The notes under the pieces: generated by a model
Databases searched by the model: none
What the model saw: the letters and a program-made list of their open reading frames with translations, nothing else
Told to the model about the DNA's origin: nothing
From: GCA-2794515 sp034436155
GTDB taxonomy: Bacteria > Chloroflexota > Anaerolineae > Aggregatilineales > Phototrophicaceae
DNA length: 64,000 bases
NCBI GenBank assembly: GCA_034436155.1
Contig: DAOTVP010000061.1
Coordinates: forward strand, 1-64,000
Direction of reading: 5' to 3'
Translations under genes and position numbers: made by a program
Shown here: positions 26,906-35,752 of the stretch, piece after piece
Layout: each line of letters opens with the position of its first letter
Position numbering within the stretch: position 1 is the stretch's first letter

Positions 26906-27631
26906 ATGGATAGTATACAAGAACCGACCAACCCTATCCGTGTGATGATAGTAGAAGACCATCCCCTCTTCCGTGAAGGCTTAGAAAAAGCCCTAGGCGG
27001 AGAAGCGAATTTGCAGGTGGTCGGATATGCCAGCACCGGACAAGAAGCTATTGATTTGTGTCCCCAATATCATCCACATGTGGTGTTATTGGATGTCAAT
27101 CTGCCCGATATCAACGGGTTTCAGGTGGCGCGTCATTTGCTTCATGAAAAAGACAAAGTGCGCGTAGTGATGCTCACCGCATATCATGAACGCGAACAAG
27201 TCATTTATGCTGTTCGCGCAGGAGCGAGCGCGTATTGCGCCAAAGATATTCATCCAGATGAACTCGTGCGCGTCATTCGTATCGTCGCGGGTGGTGGATC
27301 TGTGATAGAAGGGAAAGAGATGAATCAGACAGAACTAGAGGAATGGGTTCATAACGAAATCGAAAGCATTTTGGGACCTCATGCCGATAGCACCACCGAC
27401 CATCTCATCCCCCTTAGCCCGCGTGAGACCGAAATTTTGTATGCCGTCACCAACGGCATGAGCAACAAAGAAATTTCTGCCAAACTGGGCATTAGCCAAC
27501 AAACTGTCAAAAATCACATGACCTCTATTTTGCAAAAATTGAATGTCGAAGACCGAACACAAGCCGCCGTTAAAGCTCTTAAGCATGGCTGGGTGCGGAT
27601 GCAAGCGAGTAAAGATTCACCCCATAAATAA
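26906..27631 (+). CDS. NarL/DegU-type response regulator
   Basis: A 241-residue regulator. The receiver domain (residues 11-130) has EDH acidic residues in RVMIVEDHP, phosphoacceptor D63 in VVLLDVNLPDINGF, and Thr and Lys in MLTAYHE and SAYCAKDIHPDE. The LuxR-type helix-turn-helix (about 170-232) contains LSPRETEILYAVTNGMSNKEI followed by LGISQQTVKNHMTSILQKLNV. It is the likely partner of the DegS-like kinase that begins 19 bases downstream. The proximity of both to the Tad pilus genes makes control of that operon a reasonable inference, but no operator is identified. Confidence 0.93.
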   Translation: MDSIQEPTNPIRVMIVEDHPLFREGLEKALGGEANLQVVGYASTGQEAIDLCPQYHPHVVLLDVNLPDINGFQVARHLLHEKDKVRVVMLTAYHEREQVIYAVRAGASAYCAKDIHPDELVRVIRIVAGGGSVIEGKEMNQTELEEWVHNEIESILGPHADSTTDHLIPLSPRETEILYAVTNGMSNKEISAKLGISQQTVKNHMTSILQKLNVEDRTQAAVKALKHGWVRMQASKDSPHK

Positions 27632-27650
27632 ACGAAGAGGATAGTATCGT

Positions 27651-28721
27651 ATGGATTTTGCACGCGATTTAATTGCAGACCCTAAAACCGAAATTATTGA
27701 ACTGATTACCACCCGCCTATCGGCTATCAAACGCAAAATGACCGAAATTAAAGGTCAGATTGATAGCACCCAGGTGATGGTGGACCGTCAACATGCCCGC
27801 ACCAATGATTTAACCACCGAAATTCAGACCATCAAAGCCAATATTGATACCGTCCCACGCGAAGACATTCGAGATAAATATGATGATGCCATCGAAGCGC
27901 GGTTTCGGTTGGCGACAATGCAAGGACAACTCGAAAAATTCAGAGAACATTACGAACACCTACAAAGTGAACAATTATTGCTCTCGCAAATATTGACCAA
28001 ATTACAAGGCGCAGGCGAAATTGAAGTGCTAGAAGAGGAAGAAGCCGAGACGGGCAAGGGCAATATTAATATCGTCCGCATTATTCAAGCACAAGAAGAA
28101 GAACGGCAACGCCTCTCGCGCCAAATGCACGATGGTCCCGCGCAATCACTGACCAATTTCATCTTGCAAGCCGAAATTTGCCAACGGTTATTCGACCGCA
28201 ACCCGGCTAAAGCCGGTGAAGAATTGGTCAAACTCAAAAATGATGCCAGCATCACATTCCAAAAAGTGCGCGATTTTATCTTCGACTTGCGCCCGATGAT
28301 GTTGGATGACTTGGGTGTTGTACCAACCGTGCGCCGTTGGATTGAGGCGTTCAAAGATAAAAATGATATTCACACCGAACTCGAAATTTTGGGTGAAGAA
28401 CGTCGTTTGGCATCACATAAAGAGGTGATGATTTTCCGTAGCATCCAAGAATTGGTCGGTCACGCACGAGACTACGCCTCACCATCTGAAATCAAAGTAC
28501 GGCTCGATATGGGCGCAACTACGATCAAAATTAGCGTGTTCGATAATGGTCGTCCCTTCGATACCCAATTGATTTATGAAATCGATGAGAAAAGCCAAGA
28601 TGCGCGTATTCAAGGATTGGTATCGCTCAAAGAACGGTTTGAACTCATCAGTGGGAAGATGACCGCCAGCAGTGATGACAGTGGCTCGACCATCAATTTA
28701 GAGCTACCCGCACAGGATTAA
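27651..28721 (+). CDS. DegS-like cytosolic sensor histidine kinase
   Basis: Soluble kinase of 356 residues without membrane segments. Residues 10-120 form a long coiled coil as in the DegS sensor domain. The HisKA_3 dimerisation domain has QEEERQRLSRQMHDGPAQSL with the phosphorylated His at H160. The DLRPMMLDDLGVVPTVRRW segment is typical of NarL-partner kinases. The ATP-binding domain is short and altered: the N-box reads SIQELVGHARDYA, with His (H271) where the Mg-binding Asn is expected, while SVFDNGRPFD and RIQGLVSLKERFELISG retain the other boxes. It pairs with the DegU-like regulator immediately upstream. Confidence 0.9.
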   Translation: MDFARDLIADPKTEIIELITTRLSAIKRKMTEIKGQIDSTQVMVDRQHARTNDLTTEIQTIKANIDTVPREDIRDKYDDAIEARFRLATMQGQLEKFREHYEHLQSEQLLLSQILTKLQGAGEIEVLEEEEAETGKGNINIVRIIQAQEEERQRLSRQMHDGPAQSLTNFILQAEICQRLFDRNPAKAGEELVKLKNDASITFQKVRDFIFDLRPMMLDDLGVVPTVRRWIEAFKDKNDIHTELEILGEERRLASHKEVMIFRSIQELVGHARDYASPSEIKVRLDMGATTIKISVFDNGRPFDTQLIYEIDEKSQDARIQGLVSLKERFELISGKMTASSDDSGSTINLELPAQD

Positions 28722-28796
28722 CCACGGTTATCACAAAATTGTTACATGCGTTAGGTAATTCTTACGATATATGGGGGGATTTTCTTCCTAATTCGT

Positions 28797-28824
28797 TTGA
28801 CATTTTATGATGCTAGGCTAAACT
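28797..28824 (+). promoter_or_regulatory. Sigma70-type promoter candidate for the Tad operon
   Basis: TTGACA at 28797-28802, 16-base spacer, TAAACT at 28819-28824. This perfect -35 lies in the 180-base gap ahead of cpaB, which otherwise shows no gene and in particular no small pilin reading frame. Confidence 0.55.
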
Positions 28825-28901
28825 TGAAATAAAATTGACTTTTAATGGCTCAAGAGACCCTGGCATCCTTCAACCAATATTGAAGAAAGGCACACTATTC
28901 A

Positions 28902-30143
28902 ATGAGCGGACGAACACGAGGTTTAATTTTATTAGCTCTTTTAATCGTTGGTGGCGCTGTGGCGGCAGTTTTTATTTTGCCTAGTCTTCAGGGAACACCA
29001 GCCACACCAGCCACTAATCAACAGGTCACAACAGGTCAGCAACGCCCGACAAACACGCCAGTCCTCACCAGCACCCCAGTAGCCAGCCCCTTCCCCACTC
29101 AAGAATTGACAGAGATTGTGGTGGCTGTCCAAAATATCACCCGCGGGTCTGTTATTCCACCCACCGCGCTCGAATTGCGTCCGTGGCCTCTCGAAGCATT
29201 GCCCTTTAACCACTTCAAAAATATTGAAGATGTCGCGGGTGGCATTGCCAGAACAGACATTTATGTCGAACAACCCCTGCTCACCTCATTAGTTGTACGG
29301 AGTTTACAAGACTTAGCCGATGTCGGTTCGGATGTGGCGGCAATCATCCCGCCCGGTCGTCGCCTTGTCACCCTGAAGTTAGATCGTTTCAATAGCAATG
29401 CCTATGCCATTCAGCCGGGCGATTATGTCGATGTCATCTCGGCATTCGTGTTCTGGGATGTGGACGAAGAATTCCAAACGTATTTGCCCAATCAGGTGAA
29501 TTTGCTCAATCCCAATCCAGAAGGGTTGGGCTTCCAATTAGGTGGTGAGGTATCTGGTCGCTTTGATACACGCCGAATTCCCGTCCCGTATGCCGATGTG
29601 TTTGATGGCATTCAAACCATTCGGACAGTCAATGTCGATTGGCCCGTGATTGTTCGCCCCGCAAATCCTTCTGTTTTGCCTATCGTGACACACATCACCG
29701 TTCAAGATGCGTTGGTGATTGGCATCGGCGAATTCCCGATGGATGGTGTGTTATTCAAACCGTTACCAACACCAACCCCTGTGCCAACTCAAGGTCCCGC
29801 CAATACTGCCAATACTCAAGCGCGGAATCAGGCGGCGGTAGAACCAACCGAAGTACCGCCTCGCCCAGATTTGATTACGCTGGCGGTGACACCGCAAGAA
29901 GCGGTTATCTTGAATCACATGCAAGCCATACTCATCCCCTACTCATTTACATTGCGCTCTGCGGCAGACCGTTCCCGTCCAGAAACCGTGCCAGTCAGCA
30001 CTCAATATATTTTAGATTTATATGGTGTGACACGCCCAGCACGCTCGAATGTAAACCTCATCATTGCTACAGAAAGCATCCGTCTTTTGGCATGGAGTCT
30101 GGACATCATAGAATTTAAGGAAGTTCCAGAAGGAGCTAGATAA
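28902..30143 (+). CDS. cpaB: Tad/Flp pilus assembly protein CpaB (RcpC)
   Basis: CpaB/RcpC-family protein of 413 residues. An N-terminal membrane anchor (residues 7-30) is followed by a Thr/Pro-rich linker. Next comes a SAF domain beginning at about 68 (IVVAVQNITRGSVIPPTALELRPW). The RcpC domain includes IARTDIYVEQPLLTSLV, IPPGRRLVTLKLDRFNSNAYAI and QPGDYVDVISAF. CpaB supports assembly of the Flp pilus across the envelope. A second low-complexity insert sits at about residues 290-320. It is the first gene of the cpaB-cpaE-cpaF-tadB-tadC series, with a stop four bases before cpaE. Confidence 0.9.
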   Translation: MSGRTRGLILLALLIVGGAVAAVFILPSLQGTPATPATNQQVTTGQQRPTNTPVLTSTPVASPFPTQELTEIVVAVQNITRGSVIPPTALELRPWPLEALPFNHFKNIEDVAGGIARTDIYVEQPLLTSLVVRSLQDLADVGSDVAAIIPPGRRLVTLKLDRFNSNAYAIQPGDYVDVISAFVFWDVDEEFQTYLPNQVNLLNPNPEGLGFQLGGEVSGRFDTRRIPVPYADVFDGIQTIRTVNVDWPVIVRPANPSVLPIVTHITVQDALVIGIGEFPMDGVLFKPLPTPTPVPTQGPANTANTQARNQAAVEPTEVPPRPDLITLAVTPQEAVILNHMQAILIPYSFTLRSAADRSRPETVPVSTQYILDLYGVTRPARSNVNLIIATESIRLLAWSLDIIEFKEVPEGAR

Positions 30144-30147
30144 TCTT

Positions 30148-31482
30148 ATGGGTGGCAAAAAATCACCTCAAGATAAGAATGTCATCTCCATTTTGTTGGT
30201 GGATGACATTCCAGAAAACCGCGAAAACATCAAAAAATTGCTCGGATTCGAGCAAGATTTTAAGGTGGTTGGGACGGCTGGCACAGGGCGCGAAGGTGTG
30301 GAATTCGCCAAGCAACACAAACCCGATATCATCATCATGGACATCAACATGCCCGATATGGATGGGTTGCAGGCGACCGAAATTATCACCCGCCAAGTGC
30401 CGCGTTCTGCGATTATCATCATGTCGGTACAAAATGATGCCGATTATTATCGACGAGCGATGGGCGCGGGTGCCAAAGACTTTTTGACCAAACCCATCAA
30501 TATGGATGAGATGTATAACACCATCCGCAATGTGTATAAAAAACATGAACCAATTCGGACATTTCATGACGATCTCGAAAAAGGCGGGGCAGATGTCAAA
30601 AAGCTGTTCAGCGTCAAAGAGGAAACTGTTGAGGGTGAACGGGCGGGTCATGTACTTGTGGTGTATAGCCCTGTGGGCGGTGTCGGAAAAACAACTATCG
30701 CCACCAGCCTCGCGTCTGGTCTGATGAAAGAGGATGTGAAGGTGTTGTTGATTGATGCCGATTTGCAATTTGCAGATGTCGGCACATTCCTCAACCTGAA
30801 TCCGCAATCGACCATTGTCGAAGTCGCAGAAGATTACAATGACCTCGATTTAGAATTGTTCGAGAACATCGTTGCAACACATGATAGTGGCTTAAAAGTG
30901 CTTACGGGACCTGTCCGCCCAGAATTTGCAGATGGTTTATGGGAACGCCCCGATACCGTCTCAACGATTATCCAAAAAGTGCGTGGCAGTTACGATTTTG
31001 TGGTGGTCGATACCAACACCCGCCTCGACCAAACGTTAGTCAATATTTTGGAACACGCCACCCGCATTTTATTGGTCGGCACGCCTACTCTTGTGGCGGC
31101 AAAGAATATGCGTTTCGTGTTGGATTTATTTGATCAAGCAGGCTTCCCACCCGAAAAGACGGTCATCGTCTTGAACAAGATGATGGAAGAACGCAAAGGT
31201 GCAAAAACACCAACCATCTCGCCCGAAAAATTCCAGAGTTATCTCAAGCGCAATGTGGTGGGTATTTTGCCATTGATTGATGAACGGTTATTGCTGGCGG
31301 CGGTGAATCGTGGTGTGCCATTTATTGGTTCTGACCGTGATGCGAATAAGCCCCTCATCAAGCAACTGCATGGTTTAGCCGATACCATCTTTGACGAATT
31401 GATGAAAGACCCGCAAGAGGAAAAAGAGACGGGTGAAGACACCGCCAAGAAAAAGTCTAAGATTGGTTTCTTAGGACGTTAA
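30148..31482 (+). CDS. cpaE: Tad pilus protein CpaE/TadZ with intact receiver domain
   Basis: A 444-residue fusion. Residues 12-128 are a receiver domain with all key residues: acidic pair D19/D20, phosphoacceptor D65 (IIIMDINMPDMDG), Ser93 (IIMSVQND) and K115 (DFLTKPINMDEM). Residues 165-420 are a ParA/MinD-like ATPase with P-loop YSPVGGVGKTTIA (about 173-185) and VLLIDADLQFADVGTFL. The signature first Lys of the deviant Walker A is absent, although the second is kept. TadZ localises the Tad machine in known systems. An unaltered receiver suggests control by phosphorylation, perhaps from a kinase nearby. AAGGAG precedes the ATG. Confidence 0.9.
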   Translation: MGGKKSPQDKNVISILLVDDIPENRENIKKLLGFEQDFKVVGTAGTGREGVEFAKQHKPDIIIMDINMPDMDGLQATEIITRQVPRSAIIIMSVQNDADYYRRAMGAGAKDFLTKPINMDEMYNTIRNVYKKHEPIRTFHDDLEKGGADVKKLFSVKEETVEGERAGHVLVVYSPVGGVGKTTIATSLASGLMKEDVKVLLIDADLQFADVGTFLNLNPQSTIVEVAEDYNDLDLELFENIVATHDSGLKVLTGPVRPEFADGLWERPDTVSTIIQKVRGSYDFVVVDTNTRLDQTLVNILEHATRILLVGTPTLVAAKNMRFVLDLFDQAGFPPEKTVIVLNKMMEERKGAKTPTISPEKFQSYLKRNVVGILPLIDERLLLAAVNRGVPFIGSDRDANKPLIKQLHGLADTIFDELMKDPQEEKETGEDTAKKKSKIGFLGR

Positions 31483-31518
31483 GGCTATTTTGGGTTATAC
31501 TATAGTAAAATAAAAAAC

Positions 31519-31545
31519 ATATAGGCGGAAACTCTCCGCCTATAT
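31519..31545. other. Perfect hairpin between cpaE and cpaF
   Basis: ATATAGGCGGA (31519-31529) pairs over eleven bases with TCCGCCTATAT (31535-31545) around a five-base loop. No run of T follows, so it is not a standard terminator. It may be a processing or stability element that uncouples expression of the ATPase from the upstream genes. Confidence 0.6.
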
Positions 31546-31586
31546 ATCATCCTAAGTCAAGTAATGTCAGATGATGGAGTGTTGGT

Positions 31587-33005
31587 ATGGGTTCGTTACT
31601 CAAAAAATTAGGCAATACAAGCGGCACACCGGGTCAAGGCGGTGGAACAAGTGGTGGTGGTGGCGAACAACCACCTCCTCAGCCAAGACCGAATCCGGCA
31701 ACGTCAAATCGCCCTCAAAATCCAAATGCTACCAAAAACACCAGCAACTATATGGATTTGAAATCGCGGGTTCAACAAAAATTGCTGATGGAATTTGACC
31801 AAAAAATGGACACCAGCAAAAAAGATGAAATCCGCCGTCATATCGAAGAATTATTCAATTCAATTTTAGCAGAAGAGAGCATGGTGCTATCACGCAATGA
31901 GCGTCAGCGCCTATTTGAAGCGATTGTCGATGACATCCTCGGCTTCGGTCCGATTGAGCCGTTACTCGATGACGATAGTGTATCCGAAATTATGGTGAAC
32001 GGACCGCGCATGGTTTTTGCAGAACGCAAAGGGCAACTCTCGCGCACCAATATCACCTTTGACAGTGACGAACATGTCTTGCGGATTATTGACCGCATCG
32101 TATCGCCATTGGGTCGGCGTGTGGATGAGAGTTCCCCCCTCGTTGATGCCCGTCTACCAGATGGCTCGCGTGTGAATGTCGTCATCCGCCCGATTGCTTT
32201 ATGCGGTCCGACCATCACCATTCGTAAATTTTCAAAAAGCCCACTCACCGTCAATGACCTCATCCGCTTCGGGTCAATGACCCAAGAAATCGCCGAATTT
32301 TTACGGGCATGTGTTATCGCACGCTTAAACACCATCGTAGCGGGCGGTACGGGTTCAGGTAAGACCACCCTGCTCAACGTATTATCGGGTTTCATCCCCA
32401 ACGATGAGCGCATTATCACGGTTGAAAATGCGGCAGAATTGCAATTGCAACAGGAACACGTTGTTAGCCTCGAAAGTCGCCCCGCCAATATCGAAGGCAA
32501 AGGGGCTATCACCATTCAAGATCTGGTGATTAACTGTTTGCGGATGCGTCCAGAACGCATTATCGTTGGGGAATGTCGGGGTGGCGAGGCACTCGACATG
32601 CTCCAAGCCATGAATACGGGTCACGATGGATCGCTGACCACGCTCCACGCCAATTCACCACGCGATAGTATCTCACGGCTCGAAGTAATGTGCCTGATGG
32701 CAGGCATGGATTTGCCCGTCCGCGCTATCCGTGAACAAATCGCCTCTGCGATTGATGTCATGTGCCAGCAACAACGCTTGCGCGATGGCTCGCGTCGTAT
32801 CTTGTTCATCACCGAAGTACAAGGTATGGAAGGCGAAATGATTACGCTCTCAGACATTTTTGAATTTGAACAAACAGGATACGAACACGGCAAAATCATC
32901 GGTCGCATCCGTCCGACAGGCATCCGCCCCAAATTCTATGAACGGATTGAAGATGCTGGTATCCACCTACCCCCATCCATTTTCGGTATCGGTTCGCGCC
33001 GTTAG
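31587..33005 (+). CDS. cpaF: Tad pilus secretion ATPase CpaF (TadA)
   Basis: Hexameric type IV secretion-like ATPase of 472 residues. Residues 10-52 are Gly/Pro/Asn-rich and probably disordered. The N-terminal domain contains DDILGFGPIEPLLDDDSVSEIMVNG. The motor domain has Walker A GGTGSGKT (253-260), SLESRPANIEGKGAITIQDLV, Walker B RIIVGECRGGEALDML, and the His box HDGSLTTLHANSPRD. The Asp-box reads ITVENAAELQL, with Asn where Asp is usual. It powers pilin assembly through TadB and TadC. It starts 104 bases after cpaE, beyond a hairpin. Confidence 0.95.
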   Translation: MGSLLKKLGNTSGTPGQGGGTSGGGGEQPPPQPRPNPATSNRPQNPNATKNTSNYMDLKSRVQQKLLMEFDQKMDTSKKDEIRRHIEELFNSILAEESMVLSRNERQRLFEAIVDDILGFGPIEPLLDDDSVSEIMVNGPRMVFAERKGQLSRTNITFDSDEHVLRIIDRIVSPLGRRVDESSPLVDARLPDGSRVNVVIRPIALCGPTITIRKFSKSPLTVNDLIRFGSMTQEIAEFLRACVIARLNTIVAGGTGSGKTTLLNVLSGFIPNDERIITVENAAELQLQQEHVVSLESRPANIEGKGAITIQDLVINCLRMRPERIIVGECRGGEALDMLQAMNTGHDGSLTTLHANSPRDSISRLEVMCLMAGMDLPVRAIREQIASAIDVMCQQQRLRDGSRRILFITEVQGMEGEMITLSDIFEFEQTGYEHGKIIGRIRPTGIRPKFYERIEDAGIHLPPSIFGIGSRR

Positions 33006-33023
33006 ACGCTGAGAGGCTAAGAA

Positions 33024-34037
33024 ATGTTAGGATTAGCACCAGAACAACTTCTGATTTTAGGTGGCGCTGTCTTGGCGCTGTTCATCATCCTGATTGTGGC
33101 GATCATCAGCTCGCGTTCCGATAGCGACTTGGTGGAACAACGCCTGAATCAAACGGTGGCGCTCAATGAATTCGAGAGTTTTCTCAATTCGACAGAGGGA
33201 AATTCCGATATAACCACATCGGATGCCGATAAAAAGCGCAAAAGTGGGTTAGATGCCATTGATAATGTGCTTAGAAAGCGAAAGTTTGGGCAGAAATGGC
33301 GTAAACAGCTTGCCCGTGCCGATATTAAACTGACGGTTGCCGAATTCGCCACGCTTCATGTGCTTGGCACAATTGGCGGTTTTGTATTGGGATATTGGGT
33401 ATTATTTAGTGGTGATTTGGTATTTTCGATCATCACGGGCTTCATGGGTTTCTTTGCCCCGCGCATTTATGTGGCGCGTGCGATCAGTAAACGCCTGATT
33501 GCCTTTGAACAACAATTACCCGATACACTCGGTTTGTGGGTGAACGCGCTCCGTTCTGGCTATAGCGTCTTGCAAGCGATGGAAGCCGTTGCCAAAGATG
33601 CCAGCGAACCCACCCAGACCGAATTTAAGCGTGTGGTACAAGAGGTACAGCTTGGTATTGATCTGACCGATGCGTTTGAGCATTTGTTAGAACGGGTCGA
33701 AAGTGAAGATCTCGATTTGGTCATCACCGCCGTCAATATCCAACGCGAAGTCGGTGGTAACTTGACCGAAATTCTCGAAGTGATTGGTACGACCATCCGT
33801 GAACGGATTAAACTGAAAGGTGAAATCCGTGTATTGACCTCGCAAGGACGCATCACGGGGTATCTCATCAGCTTTTTGCCCATCATCTTGGCGCTATTCC
33901 TCAATGCGATTAACCCTGGTTATATGGGGCGTATGTTTGAAAATCGTGCGTGTGGGTGGCCCATGTTGGGTGTTGGCTTGGCGCTCATCGGCATTGGGAT
34001 GGCGCTCATCCAAAAAATCGTAGATATCGAAATTTAG
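33024..34037 (+). CDS. tadB: Tad pilus inner-membrane platform protein TadB
   Basis: A 337-residue polytopic protein of the T2SSF/TadB family. One N-terminal helix (residues 8-30) is followed by a cytosolic region, two central helices (about 110-150) and two C-terminal ones (about 285-330). The T2SSF core reads FEQQLPDTLGLWVNALRSGYSVLQAMEAVA, with LVITAVNIQREVGGNLTEILEVIGTTIRER. It forms the membrane platform with TadC. The ATG follows AGAGGC and lies 18 bases after cpaF. Confidence 0.93.
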   Translation: MLGLAPEQLLILGGAVLALFIILIVAIISSRSDSDLVEQRLNQTVALNEFESFLNSTEGNSDITTSDADKKRKSGLDAIDNVLRKRKFGQKWRKQLARADIKLTVAEFATLHVLGTIGGFVLGYWVLFSGDLVFSIITGFMGFFAPRIYVARAISKRLIAFEQQLPDTLGLWVNALRSGYSVLQAMEAVAKDASEPTQTEFKRVVQEVQLGIDLTDAFEHLLERVESEDLDLVITAVNIQREVGGNLTEILEVIGTTIRERIKLKGEIRVLTSQGRITGYLISFLPIILALFLNAINPGYMGRMFENRACGWPMLGVGLALIGIGMALIQKIVDIEI

Positions 34038-34056
34038 TGATTGAGGATGTAATGGT

Positions 34057-34983
34057 ATGGTACCTGTATTAATTATTGCCGCATTAATCATCATCGCCGT
34101 GATGGTGTATATTGGTCTGCGCGAAGACCGCAACATAGACCCACTCCAAGAACGGTTGGCACAATACGGAGAACGCGAATTACCCGATTCGCTCGAAGAG
34201 GTCGAACTCTCTATTTCGTTCAAAGAACGTGTCCTTATCCCCTTCATGAAAGGGTTGGCACGCATCGTTGTGCGTTTTACGCCACAAAAACAACTTGAGG
34301 CGACACGGCGCAAACTCGAAATTGCGGGTATGACCACAGACCCTAGCGTGTTCTTTTTGCAACGAATTGTGTTAACCCTGTTATTAGCAGTCGGTGGGGC
34401 AATTTTTGGGTTGGTCATCCAAAAACAACCGTTTTTGAATGCCATGCTCTACGCAGTCGGGGGTGCGGCGGTTGGATATTATCTGCCCATGTCGCAAGTG
34501 AATAGCAAAATCAAAAAACGCCAGACCGAAATTATCAAAGCCTTGCCCGATGCGCTCGATCTGTTGGTGATTTGCGTAGAGGCGGGTCTCGGTTTCGATA
34601 TGGCGATGGGTAAAGTATACGAAAAATGGGATAATCCACTCGCATTGGCATTTGGGCGTGTTCTGCGCGAGATTCAACTGGGCAAACTGCGCCGTGAAGC
34701 CTTGCGCGATATGGCGGCACGTATGGATGTCCCCGATGTCAACTCGTTCACGGCGGCGATCATTCAAGCTGATCAACTCGGTGTGAGTATGGCGACCATT
34801 TTGCGCGTGCAATCTGACCAAATGCGGACAAAACGCCGTCAACGCGCCCAAGAAAAAGCCCAACAAGCACCCGTCAAGATGATGATTCCGATGGTATTGC
34901 TCATCTTCCCATCTATCTGGATTGTGTTACTCGGTCCCGCCGTATTGCAGGTGATGGCTTCTAGCGTGAGTAGTGTATTCTAA
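34057..34983 (+). CDS. tadC: Tad pilus inner-membrane platform protein TadC
   Basis: A 308-residue T2SSF-family protein with an N-terminal helix (residues 2-20), two central helices (about 108-150) and one or more C-terminal helices. The family core reads KALPDALDLLVICVEAGLGFDMAMGKV, then NSFTAAIIQADQLGVSMATILRVQSDQMR. KTKRRQRAQEKAQQAPVKMMIPMVLLIFPSIWIVL-like C-terminal sequence is standard for TadC. It is the last Tad gene here; no pilin, prepilin peptidase, TadD/F/G or secretin gene follows. Confidence 0.93.
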   Translation: MVPVLIIAALIIIAVMVYIGLREDRNIDPLQERLAQYGERELPDSLEEVELSISFKERVLIPFMKGLARIVVRFTPQKQLEATRRKLEIAGMTTDPSVFFLQRIVLTLLLAVGGAIFGLVIQKQPFLNAMLYAVGGAAVGYYLPMSQVNSKIKKRQTEIIKALPDALDLLVICVEAGLGFDMAMGKVYEKWDNPLALAFGRVLREIQLGKLRREALRDMAARMDVPDVNSFTAAIIQADQLGVSMATILRVQSDQMRTKRRQRAQEKAQQAPVKMMIPMVLLIFPSIWIVLLGPAVLQVMASSVSSVF

Positions 34984-35010
34984 CCTATCATCACCCTCTT
35001 GGAGGCAGAA

Positions 35011-35715
35011 ATGCCAAACATGACAATTCAAGAAGCCCCGCAAAAACCTGCTGGGCTTCTTTTGGCTATTCAACACATCACAAATTGGGGATTAGAATTA
35101 CTCTTTCCGCCTCGTTGTGGCAATTGTGGACGGGTGGATAAGGGTTGGTGCGAAGATTGCACCACCCTGCTCCATCAGCATCCGCTTGCGCCCAAAGCCA
35201 AACGCCTATCAGACAATTTTACTGTGATATCGAGTGGGGTGCATGAAGGTATGTTGCGCGAATCGCTCCATAACCTGAAGTACCTACGCCAAACCCAACT
35301 CGGCGCTATTTTAGGGGCGCGGCTTGTGCCGATTTTTGAAGCACAATCTTGGCAACCCGATTTTATCACCCCTGTGCCTATGCACCCCAAACGCCTGAAA
35401 GAACGCGGATATAATCAAGCCGATTTAATCGCACGCGCCTTTGCCAATCTGGTGAATATCCCCTATATTCCCGATGCGCTCATCCGCACCAAAGAGACCA
35501 TTTCGCAAGTCGGGTTATCTGCCCAAGAACGACGCGAGAATATGCGCGACATTTTTAAGGCACATAATGAGGATTTTGGGGGTAAAATAGGTATAATCGT
35601 TGATGATGTATTGACGACAGGGGCAACACTTCATGAGTGTGCCACCGCTTTGTACGCAGGAGGGGCAAAAACGGTTTATGGATTGACCATCACCCGCGCC
35701 TCTGATGTGTTCTGA
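35011..35715 (+). CDS. comF: ComF family phosphoribosyltransferase-like protein
   Basis: ComF-family protein of 234 residues. The N-terminal zinc-finger region is LLFPPRCGNCGRVDKGWCEDC. The phosphoribosyltransferase-like domain follows, with FITPVPMHPKRLKERGYNQA and the PRPP-binding loop IGIIVDDVLTTGATLHECA. ComF supports single-stranded DNA handling during transformation in competent bacteria, and the family is also found in non-competent species. The start is ATG at 35011 with GGAGG five bases upstream, not the upstream TTG. It lies 27 bases after tadC, so it may be cotranscribed with the pilus genes, which fits a DNA-uptake link only loosely. Confidence 0.92.
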   Translation: MPNMTIQEAPQKPAGLLLAIQHITNWGLELLFPPRCGNCGRVDKGWCEDCTTLLHQHPLAPKAKRLSDNFTVISSGVHEGMLRESLHNLKYLRQTQLGAILGARLVPIFEAQSWQPDFITPVPMHPKRLKERGYNQADLIARAFANLVNIPYIPDALIRTKETISQVGLSAQERRENMRDIFKAHNEDFGGKIGIIVDDVLTTGATLHECATALYAGGAKTVYGLTITRASDVF

Positions 35716-35752
35716 AAAAATTTATTTCACTTGAATTGAAGGAGTCTCCCGC

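Noticed and set aside
28722..28901. Small Flp pilin gene in the gap ahead of cpaB
   Set aside because: No reading frame with a Gly-x-x-x-x-Glu pilin signature fits in the 180 bases.
30163..30807. Open frame of 214 residues antisense to cpaE
   Set aside because: Overlaps a clear receiver-ATPase gene completely and has no recognisable domain.
31519..31545. Intrinsic terminator between cpaE and cpaF
   Set aside because: The stem is strong but no T-tract follows; recorded as a hairpin instead.
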